NCBI GenBank assembly: GCA_019425045.1
Contig: JAHYYI010000033.1
Span: 1-19,418, forward strand
Source of the DNA: Collinsella sp.
Lineage (GTDB): Bacteria > Actinomycetota > Coriobacteriia > Coriobacteriales > Coriobacteriaceae
DNA: 19,418 bases
Direction: 5' to 3'
Shown piece by piece: positions 7,593-15,915 of this stretch. The number at the start of each line of letters is the position of its first letter. Within the stretch, counting starts at the first letter, position 1. The position numbers were made by a program, and so were the translations under genes. The notes under the pieces were generated by a model, which saw only the letters and a program-made list of their open reading frames with translations, was not told the DNA's origin and did no database searches.

Positions 7593-7730
7593 AGGCGGTT
7601 TTGGTCGGCTACCCGCGAGTGCCGGCAGGGCGCTTGGTAGTCGAGCGATCCCGCAGGCGAAGCCGAGGACCAGCGAGACACCAAGCGCCCTGCCGGCACT
7701 CGCGGGTAGCCGCGGCACCAAAAAACGCCT
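7593..7730. repeat. Perfect 32-bp inverted repeat with extended outer arms
   Basis: Arms 7606-7637 and 7681-7712 are exact reverse complements over 32 bases, with a 43-base loop. Outside them an imperfect pairing continues: AGGCGGTTTTGGT at 7593 against the complement of 7713-7730, which reads AGGCGTTTTTTGG on the minus strand. The right outer edge provides the T-run just after the SRP RNA on its strand, so the element may double as that gene's terminator. It resembles the element at 264-392 in architecture but not in sequence. No transposase or open frame is inside. Confidence 0.8.
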
Positions 7731-7835
7731 GCGCACTCGATGGATTCGGATGCCCGACAGAGGCTCCTTATGGCTGCTTCCTTCCGGACCTGACCAGATT
7801 CGGAACATGTCGTCATCCGAACCCATCGAACGCGC
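7731..7835 (-). ncRNA. ffs: Signal recognition particle RNA, small bacterial type
   Basis: Read on the minus strand, the centre contains GGTCAGGTCCGGAAGGAAGC, followed by AGCC. This is the highly conserved domain IV, with the GGAA tetraloop and the asymmetric internal loop that bind Ffh. The 5' end (from GCGCGTTCGATGG) pairs with the 3' end (CCATCGAGTGCGC) over about 22 bases with few mismatches, forming the single long hairpin of the short, Alu-less SRP RNA. Length is about 105 bases. The RNA and Ffh target ribosomes making membrane and secreted proteins to the translocon. A T6 run follows a few bases after the 3' end. The exact ends are inferred from the pairing. Confidence 0.95.
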
Positions 7836-7849
7836 TAGGCGCTCGGTAT

Positions 7850-7878
7850 ATCTTACCTGCTCCCGCCCGCCACGGCAA
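7850..7878 (-). promoter_or_regulatory. Promoter of the SRP RNA gene
   Basis: On the minus strand TTGCCG (7878-7873) and TAAGAT (7855-7850) are separated by exactly 17 bases. The predicted start is near 7843, a few bases before the paired 5' end of the RNA. Confidence 0.65.
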
Positions 7879-7911
7879 GTGGGGCGAACCCATCGGATGG
7901 ATTCGCCCCAC
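7879..7911 (-). terminator. Hairpin after the giant surface-protein gene
   Basis: A perfect 10-bp stem (7879-7888 with 7902-7911), extended inward by CCAT-ATGG, lies about a dozen bases after the stop codon. On the minus strand only TTG follows, so the U-tract is poor. It also abuts the -35 of the SRP RNA promoter. It may terminate the long mRNA or protect its 3' end. Confidence 0.5.
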
Positions 7912-7923
7912 TCGTCCATATCG

Positions 7924-10900
7924 CTAGCGGCGCCTGCGGTACAGGACCGCGCCGCCCGCTGCGGTCAGCGCGCCGATGCCGGCCATGGCGCCGAGCGCCT
8001 CAAGCGGCAGGCTGCGGTCGCCGGTGTCGGGCATACCGCCCTTGGAGCCGTCGCCGCTAGCGCCGCTGCCGGAGCCGTTATCTGAACCGCCGCCCGAGCC
8101 GCCGCCCGGCGTGCCGGGGTTCTCGGGGGTGCCGGGGGTGCCGGGCTCCTCGGCGTAGCTGTTGGTGAAGACCGGCGGCAGGTTGGCGTCGCCCTCGTAG
8201 GAAACCTTCGCCGACAAATAGCCCGTCCTGGTGCCGTCTGCCGCCTCGTCGCTCACCGTGACGACGATCTTGTGCACCGCCTTGTCGTAGGTCACGTGCA
8301 CCTGGCCGTCGTCGACCTCGCTCACCGTGAAGGTGTAGGTGCCGGCCTGCTTGAAGGTCAGCGCATCGAACGTGACGCTGCCATCGGCGGCATTCTTGGC
8401 GGTCGACATGACCTTGCCGTCCCGGCTCTTGAGCTCAAAGCTAAACTGGCCCGCCTTGAGCTCGGCGCCCTTGAGCACCTTGGCGGCGCCCAGCTTGAGG
8501 GTGACGGGTGCGGCCTCGTAGCCGTTGGTGAAGGTCACCGAGGTGTCGTTCGCGGCATTGCCCTCGGCATCCATGAGCTCGTGCTTGACGGCGAGCGCGC
8601 CGTTTTTGGCATCGGTTACCGTCGTGCGCACGCGGTACGTCGTCTTGTCGTACGTCACGCCGCCCGCCGTGCCGGCGACCTCGCGCAGTTCGTAGCCGTG
8701 CGTGCCGGGCGCGGTGTAGGTGACGGGGCTGAGCGCGACCGTGCCGTCGGCGGCGTTCTTACCCGTCGCCGCGACGCTCTCGCTGCCGTCAGCGGCAATC
8801 TTGACCAGCTGGAACTCAAACTCGCCCTCGGCCAGATCACGGCCCTCGAGCTTCTTGTTCACCTTGATCTGGTCGGTGACGGAGCTCGGCGTCGGATTCA
8901 CGCCGTAGGTGTTGGTGAACTCGAACGCGCCCTTGCCCTCGGGCGTGCCCTCTGCGGGCAGGACCTTCGCGACAAGCGTGCCCGCGGCGGTGTCCTCGAC
9001 CACCCTGACCGTGAAGGTCCTCGTCGCCGTCGCGTCATTGACCACGCCGTCGACCGAACCGGACTCGCTCACCCGGTAGGCGAACGTCTTGGTGCGCAGG
9101 CCGTCGCCGTCGATCTCGACGTCATCAAGGTCGCTCGGCTGCTTAAACGTGACGTGGCCCAGCGCGACGTTGCCGGTGGCGTCGTTGGTCGCCTCGGCCA
9201 CCGTCTTGCCCGAAGCGTCAACCGGTGCGGGCGCGCCGTCCTGCGGCTCAATCTTAAAGGTGTACTTGCCCGCGATGTCGGCCTGCGTGAGGCCGAGTCC
9301 GGCCTGGCCGAGCGCCAACGTCTTGGTGCCCGCGAGGTCGACCGTCGCCTCGCCGGCGCTATAGGCATTCACAAACGACAGCGTGCCGTCGGAGCCCTCG
9401 GGGTAGGTCACGGCCACATCCAGCCCGCCCTTGCCGTTATCGGTCACCTTGACCGTGATGCCGAAGCTCGACGTGGCCGCCGTCACGCCCGCAGGCAGCC
9501 GGTCCGTACCGTCCTCGGATACGGTATAGGGAATGACCCAGGAGCCGTCGGCGGCCCTGGTAGCGGTGCCGTCTCCCACCATCCGCTCGAGTGCGTCAGT
9601 AGTATAGGCAATAGGCGAGAACGCAAGTCCCGCGGCCACGCCGTCGCCGGAGGCCTGGTTGGTCGCGGTCGCGACCACGTTACCCTGGGCATCGCGGACG
9701 GAGAACGAGAACTCGCCTGCCGCCGCGGCGCGGCCCGCCAGCGTCTTGGTGGCGTTGATAACCGCGCCGCCCTCGCCGCCGAGCGTTCCGGTGGCCTCGT
9801 AGGAGTTCTGGAACGCGACCGTCACGGGCGCGGGCGCCGCCGTGGCGCCATCTGCCGTGGAGACCTCGCTGCGGGCGACCTCGACACCGTCCCTAGCAAC
9901 CGTGGTCGTGACCGTGAGCTTGCCCGTCGCGGCGTCGTAGGCGGGCGCGATGGTCACCGTGCGCGGCGCGGTGTCGTTGGTGTAGCCCTCGCCGCCGAGC
10001 TTGGTCTCGGTGACGGTGAAGCGATAGACCTTGCCCGCGTCGGCGTCGGTGAACTTCACGTCGCTCTCCGCGGTCCCGCCGATGAGGTCGACCAGGCCGG
10101 CCGCACCGTCATCGGCCGCGGCCACGGCGTAGGCGTCCTTGCCGGTCTTGAGGCCGAGCTTGGCGGCCGTCTCGGCGTCCGCGGTCACGGTGAAGGCGAA
10201 CTGTCCCGCCTCCATGGCGCGGCCGGAGAGCGTCTTGGACAGGCGCACTCCCGCGCGGGCCGAGTAGTCGAGCTCGGTCGTGTAGGTGTTGACGAAGTCG
10301 CCGCCGCTCGCCTGCGCGATTGCGGGCGTCGTGGCCGTGAGGTTGCCGGAGCCGTCGTCGGTCACGGTCACCGTCATCGTGGCGGCGTGGCCGTCGTAGG
10401 CCACACCAGCGATGGCGGAGCCGTCATCGGGCCTGACCTCGCGCACCGTGTAGGTGAAGGTCTTGGCGCGCACGCGCTTGCCGCCGACCTCGGCGAACCC
10501 GGCGTCCTTGATGTCGTCGAGCGTGTAGCGGATGGGCCCGAAGTCGAAGGCGACCCTATCGCCCGCCTTGGTGCCGGCGGCGGCCGTCACGCTGACGGTC
10601 TTGGAGCCGTCGGCAGAGCCCTCGGGCATGGGGGCGCCGTCCTCGCCCGTGAGCGCGAACTGGAAGCTGTCGCCCTCCGCCCAGTCACGTCCCTTGAGTG
10701 TCTTGGTGAAGAGTCCCGCGGTGGAGACGTCCCTGCCCTCGGTAGCCGTTCCGTACGTGTTGGTGAACGCGACGGTCGCGCCGTCCTCGGTCACGGCACC
10801 TTCGGCCTTGGAGCCGTCAGCCCCGTTAACAGCAGTCGTGTAGCCCTCGGCGGCATCCTCGGTCACGGTGTAGCGCGCGCCCACGGGCAGGCCGTCGATG

Positions 10901-13900
10901 GCCTTCTCCCCGCCATCCTTAAGCGTGAAGGTCGCCTTGCCGTCCGTGAAGGTCACGGCGTCCTCGTCCTTGCCGAAGGTGCCGGAGACGGGCTCGCCGC
11001 CCCCGTCGGCCAGCGCGACCGTGAAGCCGAACTCACGCTGGCTGTCGCCGCCGACGACCGTCTTCTTGACGGTGAGGCTGCCCCCGCGGGGCACGCTGTT
11101 GTGGGTCGTGTTGGTCTGCGACTCGTTCTCGCCCACCTTGACCGTTGCGGTGTTGGCGATGTCGTCGACCACGGCGGCTTCGGCGGAGACCTTCACGTCG
11201 AAGCTGAGCGTGCCCGTGGCGCCCGCAGCCTGCTCGCCGAGCGACCAGGTAAGGGTGCGCGTCGCGGCGTCGTAGGCGGCACCGTCGGCAGAACCCTCAA
11301 CATAGTTAACGCCCTTGGGCAGGACATCGGTCACCGTCACGTCGGCCGCCTGCGCGGCGCCCCTGTCGTCGACGCTGTTATTGGCCCAGCCGATGGTATA
11401 GGTGAGGGTATCGCCCACGCCCACCGGTTTGCCATCCACATCGACCTTGGCGCCCGAGGCGTCCGCCTTGGTGACGGTCTTGGTGTTGTCGTGCGGCGTG
11501 AAGGTGTTGGTGAAAGTCTTCTTGCCCCGCTCGTTGGAGATCTCGGCCTTAAGGCCGGCGCCAGTCTGAGTCACCGTGATGTCGAAGGTGTAGGCGTGCG
11601 CATCGTCCTCAATCAGGACATCGCCGCTTGCTTTCTCGGTCACGGTCGCGTGGTAGGTGCCCAGATTGGTGAAGCTGAGCTCGCCAAAGGAAACCTTGCC
11701 GTCCTTGTCATTCTTCGCCTCGATTGGGTAGCCCTCGAGGACATTGCCCGCGCCATCGGTGAGGGAGAGCTCGAAGGTGAATTCCCCCTCCTGGAGGCCG
11801 GGCTTGCGGCCGCCCGCGAGCACCTTGGTGAGCTCGGGGACGGACGCCGTGGCGGGGGCGGGGTCGAAGGTGTTGGTGAAGGCGGCGGAGGCGACCTGAT
11901 CGGCCGAGATGGAGCCATCGGCCCTGGATCCCTCGGCTCCGTTCACCGCGGCTTTGTAGCCATCGGCGGCACGTTCGGTCACCGTGTAGGCGGTTCCCGC
12001 GGGCAGCCCCGTGATCCTCGCCGTCTGGCCATCTTTGAGCTTGAGGGTCGCCTTGCCGTCCTCGAACGTCGCGTCACCGTAGGTGCCGGACACTTTGTTG
12101 CGGCCTGCGGCATCGGTGGCCTCAACCACAAACTTAAATATCTTGTCCGCGTCGACCGCCAGGCCCTCGCGCGCCACGACGGTCTTGGAGACGTCGAGCT
12201 CGCCCGTCTTCACAGTGTTGGTCACGGTGAAGCCGCGCTCGGCGTCGCCGGTGACCTTCGAGCTGTAGCCCTCGACGGGCACCTCGGCCACGGCGTAGTC
12301 GATCACGGAGCCGGACTTGGAGTACTTGGGCAGGCCCTCGAAGGAGTGCTTCCAGCTATTGGACTTCGACAGCTCGGCCGACTCGCCGGTGTCCTTCCCG
12401 TCGGCGAGCAGGCGCACGGTGGCCTTCTCGGCCGCCGGGCCGACCCACTTCTTCTCGACGGGCACCGAGACCTTGGCCGTGGAGGTGTTGGTCACGGTGA
12501 AGCCGCGCTCGGCGTCGCCGGTGACCGCGGAGTCATAGCCCTCGACGGGGTCCTCGGACACGGTGTAGTGCGCGCCCGCGGGCAGGTTGGAGAAGACGCC
12601 CTTCCAGTCGTTGGACTCGCTCAGGGTGATCGAATCGATGACGGTATCGCCGTTCTTGAGATTTACTTTGACCTTATTAGGATGGGGAATCCTGGGGTTC
12701 TCCCAGACCTTTTTGATGGGAATGTCGATGTTCTCGGACTTGCCGATGATGACGCCGCCGTTGGCGCCGATGCCGCCTCCCCGCTCGGCCGTATTGCCAG
12801 AGATCGTCAGCGACGTCTGACCGCGGCCGAGGTTATACACATCCTCGCTCATCACAGATTTAAGCGCGACGTTCGGCGTGGCGTCGGTAAAGGACAGGGG
12901 CTCGCCGTTGCCACCGTCGGGAGAGAATCGCGGGATTTCGGTGTTTGTTTCCGCATAAGTGCCTTCGGGGTTAAACAGCCCACCGTCTCTGTACCAGCTG
13001 ACCTTTCCGCCGCCCGGAGCGCGGTTGGCCAAGGTCAGTTTGTATTTGGCGTCTTTGAAGCCGGTGAAGACGAGGTCGTCTCCCGCCTCATCGGCCGAGT
13101 TCCTGGCGATCAGGCCACCGTTCTGGACGTAGACCTTGGCATCTCCGGTCGGGCAGAACCACATGCCGCCGCCCTGCTTTTTCGCATGGTTATCAACAAC
13201 GAGAGCGTTTTCGATATGGAGCGTGCTATAGACGAGATACTCGTTGCCTTCGCTATATACGCCGCCACCCATATTCCGAGCAGTATTGTCCTTGATCTCG
13301 CCCGCACTGAGCTTGACGTCATCTGAATAGGTATAGATGCCTCCGCCGGCGGAAGCGGAGTTACCCGATACGGAGCCACCTTTCATAGTGAAAGCGGTAT
13401 GGTCCCTACCACCCTGCTGCAGGCCGCGATCGACCACGCACACTCCGCCGCCTTTGCCATCAGAATACGCAATATTGTCCTCGATCTTGCCGCCCTTGAG
13501 GGTAAACTCGGCATTCCCTTCGACGTGCACTGCGCCGGAGGGAGTTCGATTCCCAAGCTTATAGCCTCTGTTGCGCACAAGCTGACCACCGGTCATCTCA
13601 AAGGAGGCTCTCTGGTTACGAGCCTCGCTGTACATGACCACCGCGCCGCCCTGATAGCCGGCGTTATCCTCGATACTGCCGTTACTCATCTCAAGGTGGG
13701 CATCGCCCATCAGCATGATGCCGGTAGACGAAAGGTAATTACCATCGCCGTCTGCGGAGAAAGACACGTGATTCTTACGGATAACGCCGCCCTTCATGAC
13801 AACATGAGCGCCGTCTTTCGCGTGGACAGCGCCGCAATACGCGTCCTTAAGTTCGCACTGCTCGATAACGCCGCCCGTCATGGTAAGCGAAGCCTTGTCT

Positions 13901-15684
13901 CCCGACACGTCGATGACACCCGTATTGACGGTGTTCGCAGCGCCGTCGCACACAACGGCCTCGTCAGAGAGCACAACCGCTCCCCTGCTAGAAATAATGG
14001 CGCCCTTGTTGTAGCGACCACTCAGGGACACTTTCCCCGACAGCTCGAGGGATGCCCCCTCGGCAACATTGACCAGTACGGAGAAGCCGCTTTTCTTTGC
14101 CAAGATGGTATAGGGCTCATCCGACGTGATCTTAATCATCTTCCCGGCAGGAATCGTGAGCGTGGAGCCAAGCTTCACGTGCTTTTTCAGGGTGATGACG
14201 GTTTCCTTGTCATAGGGGGCCTCGTCGACCAGATCCTGAAGGGTCTTGGTGCTGTCATCGCTCACGGTACCGCCGACGCCGTCATCGATGGACTCGCGCG
14301 TGTAGACGATATCGACGCCAAAGAACGGGAGGTTCTCCGAGCCTTTGATGTCGTCCATGCTGTTTTCGATTGTGATCTTTTTAACCGTGCTGCCTTCAAA
14401 CATACCCGAGGGTATTTCGGTGAGGCCGCGCCCGATCGTCACATCCTTCACGCCACCTACGCCCGAGAAGGCCGCCGTGCCAACGGAAGTCACGGAATCC
14501 GGAATGGAAAGCTGCTCCGGCAACGTGCCGTAATAGAAGGCGTAGTTGCCAATTGTCTCAAGTGTCCTGGGAAGCTGGACGGCGACGTTGCTCTGGATAA
14601 AGGCCCACTCACCGATACTCTTCAGGCTGTCGCAAAGCCCCACGATCTTAACCGGTGTGTAGCAGAACGCATTGTCCGGAATGTTCTGAAGCGAGGACAG
14701 ATCCACGGACGCCTGCAGATTTTTGCACTCGTAAAAAGCCCCCCAGCCCATCTTTGTCACCTTGCTTAGATTGGGCACGTTCACCAGGCTGGCGCACCCC
14801 TGGAAAGCAGAGGATCCGATGCTCTTCAATGTGCCTGGGAAATCGATCCCAGTCAAACTCGAGCAAGTCCGAAACGCCCCATCCCCGATGGACTCGATTT
14901 CGCTCAGCGCGGTGACGGACGTGAGAGAGGTGCATCCGTCAAACATGTGCGAGGGGATCTTGGTAACCGAAGCGGGCAACGACACGCTTGTCAGAGACGT
15001 GCAGTCTTCGAACACGCCCGTTATGGTGTCGGAGAAGGCGACATCTTTTGGAAACTCGATGCCTGTGAGGGCCGTAGCCCCCTCGAAGGCGCCCGAGCCC
15101 GAAATCATTTTGAGGGTTGAGGGGAGATCGATCTCCGAAAGGTTGCTGCAGCCATAGACCATCATGTTGGCGCTAATCTCCTCGACGCCCTCATCGAAAT
15201 AGAGCTTTTCGAGCGAGCCAGCGTTTTGCAGCGAGCAAGCGAAGTTCTTGATGGAGCCAGGGATATGGAGCTCCTTGACCTTTGCGAACCTCCGGAAATT
15301 CCCTCCGTACATTTTTTCGAGCGTGTCGGGAAGCGTCAGCTGCTCAACGTTCTTGGCCACGATACCAGACGAGAAATAAAGTTTGGTGACTTTGTAGGTC
15401 TGGCCACCATGCTCGATGGAGCTGGGCACACTCACCGCGGTCACACTGTCGTCGGCAACAATACCTGTGATTTCCGCCATGCCCTTATCCGTGGTCTCGC
15501 ACGAATAGGTCACGCCGTCCTGGGTGATCTCAAACTCCTCCGCAGTATACGCAGTCCGCGATTCCGTGGCCGCATATGCGACACCGGCCGTCGCGCCAAC
15601 GGATAAACATCCGAAGCCGAGAACCAGCGCAAGGCAGAGAGCAGCGACTCTCTGCCCCCCCCCGCCGAAAACTTTCCTCTCCAA
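7924..15684 (-). CDS. Giant modular surface adhesin with MPDTGD sortase anchor
   Basis: This is a 2586-residue precursor. Residues 1-38 are a signal peptide ending VAYA. About 60-460 are BspA-like leucine-rich repeats with recurring cores such as SIGDGAF and LTSVSLP. About 500-980 carry repeated MTGG/MKGG and GGGV/GGGI motifs, suggesting a right-handed beta helix. Two Cna-B domains follow (about 988-1165, period 90), then another Cna-B-like domain (about 1168-1265), a pilin-isopeptide-like module (about 1280), a DUF11-like domain (about 1400-1500) and a further Cna-B-like domain (about 1530). Six more pilin-isopeptide modules start near 1655, 1805, 1970, 2110, 2268 and 2397, each ending in an F-x-N-x-Y/F motif that usually supplies the Asn for the bond. 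A Gly/Ser/Pro linker, MPDTGD (2551-2556), a hydrophobic stretch and RRRR close it. The start is TTG, seven bases after GGGGGAG. Likely role: a protease-resistant stalk presenting an N-terminal binding head to host or microbial ligands. Confidence 0.9.
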   Translation of the reverse strand: MERKVFGGGGQRVAALCLALVLGFGCLSVGATAGVAYAATESRTAYTAEEFEITQDGVTYSCETTDKGMAEITGIVADDSVTAVSVPSSIEHGGQTYKVTKLYFSSGIVAKNVEQLTLPDTLEKMYGGNFRRFAKVKELHIPGSIKNFACSLQNAGSLEKLYFDEGVEEISANMMVYGCSNLSEIDLPSTLKMISGSGAFEGATALTGIEFPKDVAFSDTITGVFEDCTSLTSVSLPASVTKIPSHMFDGCTSLTSVTALSEIESIGDGAFRTCSSLTGIDFPGTLKSIGSSAFQGCASLVNVPNLSKVTKMGWGAFYECKNLQASVDLSSLQNIPDNAFCYTPVKIVGLCDSLKSIGEWAFIQSNVAVQLPRTLETIGNYAFYYGTLPEQLSIPDSVTSVGTAAFSGVGGVKDVTIGRGLTEIPSGMFEGSTVKKITIENSMDDIKGSENLPFFGVDIVYTRESIDDGVGGTVSDDSTKTLQDLVDEAPYDKETVITLKKHVKLGSTLTIPAGKMIKITSDEPYTILAKKSGFSVLVNVAEGASLELSGKVSLSGRYNKGAIISSRGAVVLSDEAVVCDGAANTVNTGVIDVSGDKASLTMTGGVIEQCELKDAYCGAVHAKDGAHVVMKGGVIRKNHVSFSADGDGNYLSSTGIMLMGDAHLEMSNGSIEDNAGYQGGAVVMYSEARNQRASFEMTGGQLVRNRGYKLGNRTPSGAVHVEGNAEFTLKGGKIEDNIAYSDGKGGGVCVVDRGLQQGGRDHTAFTMKGGSVSGNSASAGGGIYTYSDDVKLSAGEIKDNTARNMGGGVYSEGNEYLVYSTLHIENALVVDNHAKKQGGGMWFCPTGDAKVYVQNGGLIARNSADEAGDDLVFTGFKDAKYKLTLANRAPGGGKVSWYRDGGLFNPEGTYAETNTEIPRFSPDGGNGEPLSFTDATPNVALKSVMSEDVYNLGRGQTSLTISGNTAERGGGIGANGGVIIGKSENIDIPIKKVWENPRIPHPNKVKVNLKNGDTVIDSITLSESNDWKGVFSNLPAGAHYTVSEDPVEGYDSAVTGDAERGFTVTNTSTAKVSVPVEKKWVGPAAEKATVRLLADGKDTGESAELSKSNSWKHSFEGLPKYSKSGSVIDYAVAEVPVEGYSSKVTGDAERGFTVTNTVKTGELDVSKTVVAREGLAVDADKIFKFVVEATDAAGRNKVSGTYGDATFEDGKATLKLKDGQTARITGLPAGTAYTVTERAADGYKAAVNGAEGSRADGSISADQVASAAFTNTFDPAPATASVPELTKVLAGGRKPGLQEGEFTFELSLTDGAGNVLEGYPIEAKNDKDGKVSFGELSFTNLGTYHATVTEKASGDVLIEDDAHAYTFDITVTQTGAGLKAEISNERGKKTFTNTFTPHDNTKTVTKADASGAKVDVDGKPVGVGDTLTYTIGWANNSVDDRGAAQAADVTVTDVLPKGVNYVEGSADGAAYDAATRTLTWSLGEQAAGATGTLSFDVKVSAEAAVVDDIANTATVKVGENESQTNTTHNSVPRGGSLTVKKTVVGGDSQREFGFTVALADGGGEPVSGTFGKDEDAVTFTDGKATFTLKDGGEKAIDGLPVGARYTVTEDAAEGYTTAVNGADGSKAEGAVTEDGATVAFTNTYGTATEGRDVSTAGLFTKTLKGRDWAEGDSFQFALTGEDGAPMPEGSADGSKTVSVTAAAGTKAGDRVAFDFGPIRYTLDDIKDAGFAEVGGKRVRAKTFTYTVREVRPDDGSAIAGVAYDGHAATMTVTVTDDGSGNLTATTPAIAQASGGDFVNTYTTELDYSARAGVRLSKTLSGRAMEAGQFAFTVTADAETAAKLGLKTGKDAYAVAAADDGAAGLVDLIGGTAESDVKFTDADAGKVYRFTVTETKLGGEGYTNDTAPRTVTIAPAYDAATGKLTVTTTVARDGVEVARSEVSTADGATAAPAPVTVAFQNSYEATGTLGGEGGAVINATKTLAGRAAAAGEFSFSVRDAQGNVVATATNQASGDGVAAGLAFSPIAYTTDALERMVGDGTATRAADGSWVIPYTVSEDGTDRLPAGVTAATSSFGITVKVTDNGKGGLDVAVTYPEGSDGTLSFVNAYSAGEATVDLAGTKTLALGQAGLGLTQADIAGKYTFKIEPQDGAPAPVDASGKTVAEATNDATGNVALGHVTFKQPSDLDDVEIDGDGLRTKTFAYRVSESGSVDGVVNDATATRTFTVRVVEDTAAGTLVAKVLPAEGTPEGKGAFEFTNTYGVNPTPSSVTDQIKVNKKLEGRDLAEGEFEFQLVKIAADGSESVAATGKNAADGTVALSPVTYTAPGTHGYELREVAGTAGGVTYDKTTYRVRTTVTDAKNGALAVKHELMDAEGNAANDTSVTFTNGYEAAPVTLKLGAAKVLKGAELKAGQFSFELKSRDGKVMSTAKNAADGSVTFDALTFKQAGTYTFTVSEVDDGQVHVTYDKAVHKIVVTVSDEAADGTRTGYLSAKVSYEGDANLPPVFTNSYAEEPGTPGTPENPGTPGGGSGGGSDNGSGSGASGDGSKGGMPDTGDRSLPLEALGAMAGIGALTAAGGAVLYRRRR
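12215..12526 (-). repeat. Exact 42-base repeat within adjacent Cna-B domains
   Basis: Bases 12215-12256 recur exactly at 12485-12526, 270 bases (90 codons) apart. They encode the end of each Cna-B domain (GDAERGFTVTNT). Flanking parts of the two domains are clearly related but diverged, so the identical patch points to recent duplication or local gene conversion. Confidence 0.85.
15633..15663 (-). repeat. G9 homopolymer and adjacent 9-bp hairpin at the start of the adhesin gene
   Basis: On the coding strand nine consecutive G (15663-15655) encode Gly residues seven to nine of the signal peptide. Directly overlapping its end is a perfect inverted repeat, 15633-15641 with 15648-15656, with a 6-base loop. 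The tract lies about 20 bases after the TTG start. A change of one base would shift the frame of the whole 2586-codon gene. Confidence 0.85.
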
Positions 15685-15727
15685 TTCCCTTCTCCCCCTC
15701 TGGTGTCGCCTTCTCTTCCCACGAGCG

Positions 15728-15756
15728 ATCTATTGATTAAGGACAGTTAAAGACAA
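15728..15756 (-). promoter_or_regulatory. Possible promoter of the giant adhesin gene
   Basis: On the minus strand TTGTCT (15756-15751) and ATAGAT (15733-15728) are separated by 17 bases. This gives a leader of about 40 bases before the TTG start. The -10 is a modest match, and the AT-rich 230-base gap offers other weak candidates. Confidence 0.35.
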
Positions 15757-15813
15757 CATTATGACCAAAGAGGCCCATCATGGAGATAATCCACGTCTTC
15801 GCCCGAAATGGTA

Positions 15814-15836
15814 ATTAATTGGCATGATTAATTGGC
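15814..15836. repeat. Two direct 10-base repeats upstream of the adhesin gene
   Basis: ATTAATTGGC occurs at 15814-15823 and again at 15827-15836, a 13-base period. It lies about 60 bases upstream of the suggested -35. It may be a paired binding site for a regulator. The rest of 15757-15915 shows nothing else I can name, apart from a weak AAAAG/CTTTT hairpin after the upstream gene. Confidence 0.4.
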
Positions 15837-15915
15837 GAACAACTGAACGAAGAGCAATCTACTAATGGCACATAAATGGCGGCGTCAACACCTGAAGTGC
15901 AAAAAGACTACTTTT

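Noticed and set aside
7593..7730. A CRISPR array or integron attC site at the inverted repeat
   Set aside because: There is only one repeat pair with no regular direct repeats or spacers, and no integrase or core recombination site is visible.
8272..13326. A 1684-codon open frame on the plus strand opposite the giant adhesin gene
   Set aside because: It lies antisense to a gene with clear domains. High GC and repeated codon usage in that gene remove stop codons on the other strand. The translation is rich in Gly, Arg, His and Val with no recognisable family, and no ribosome-binding site was evident.
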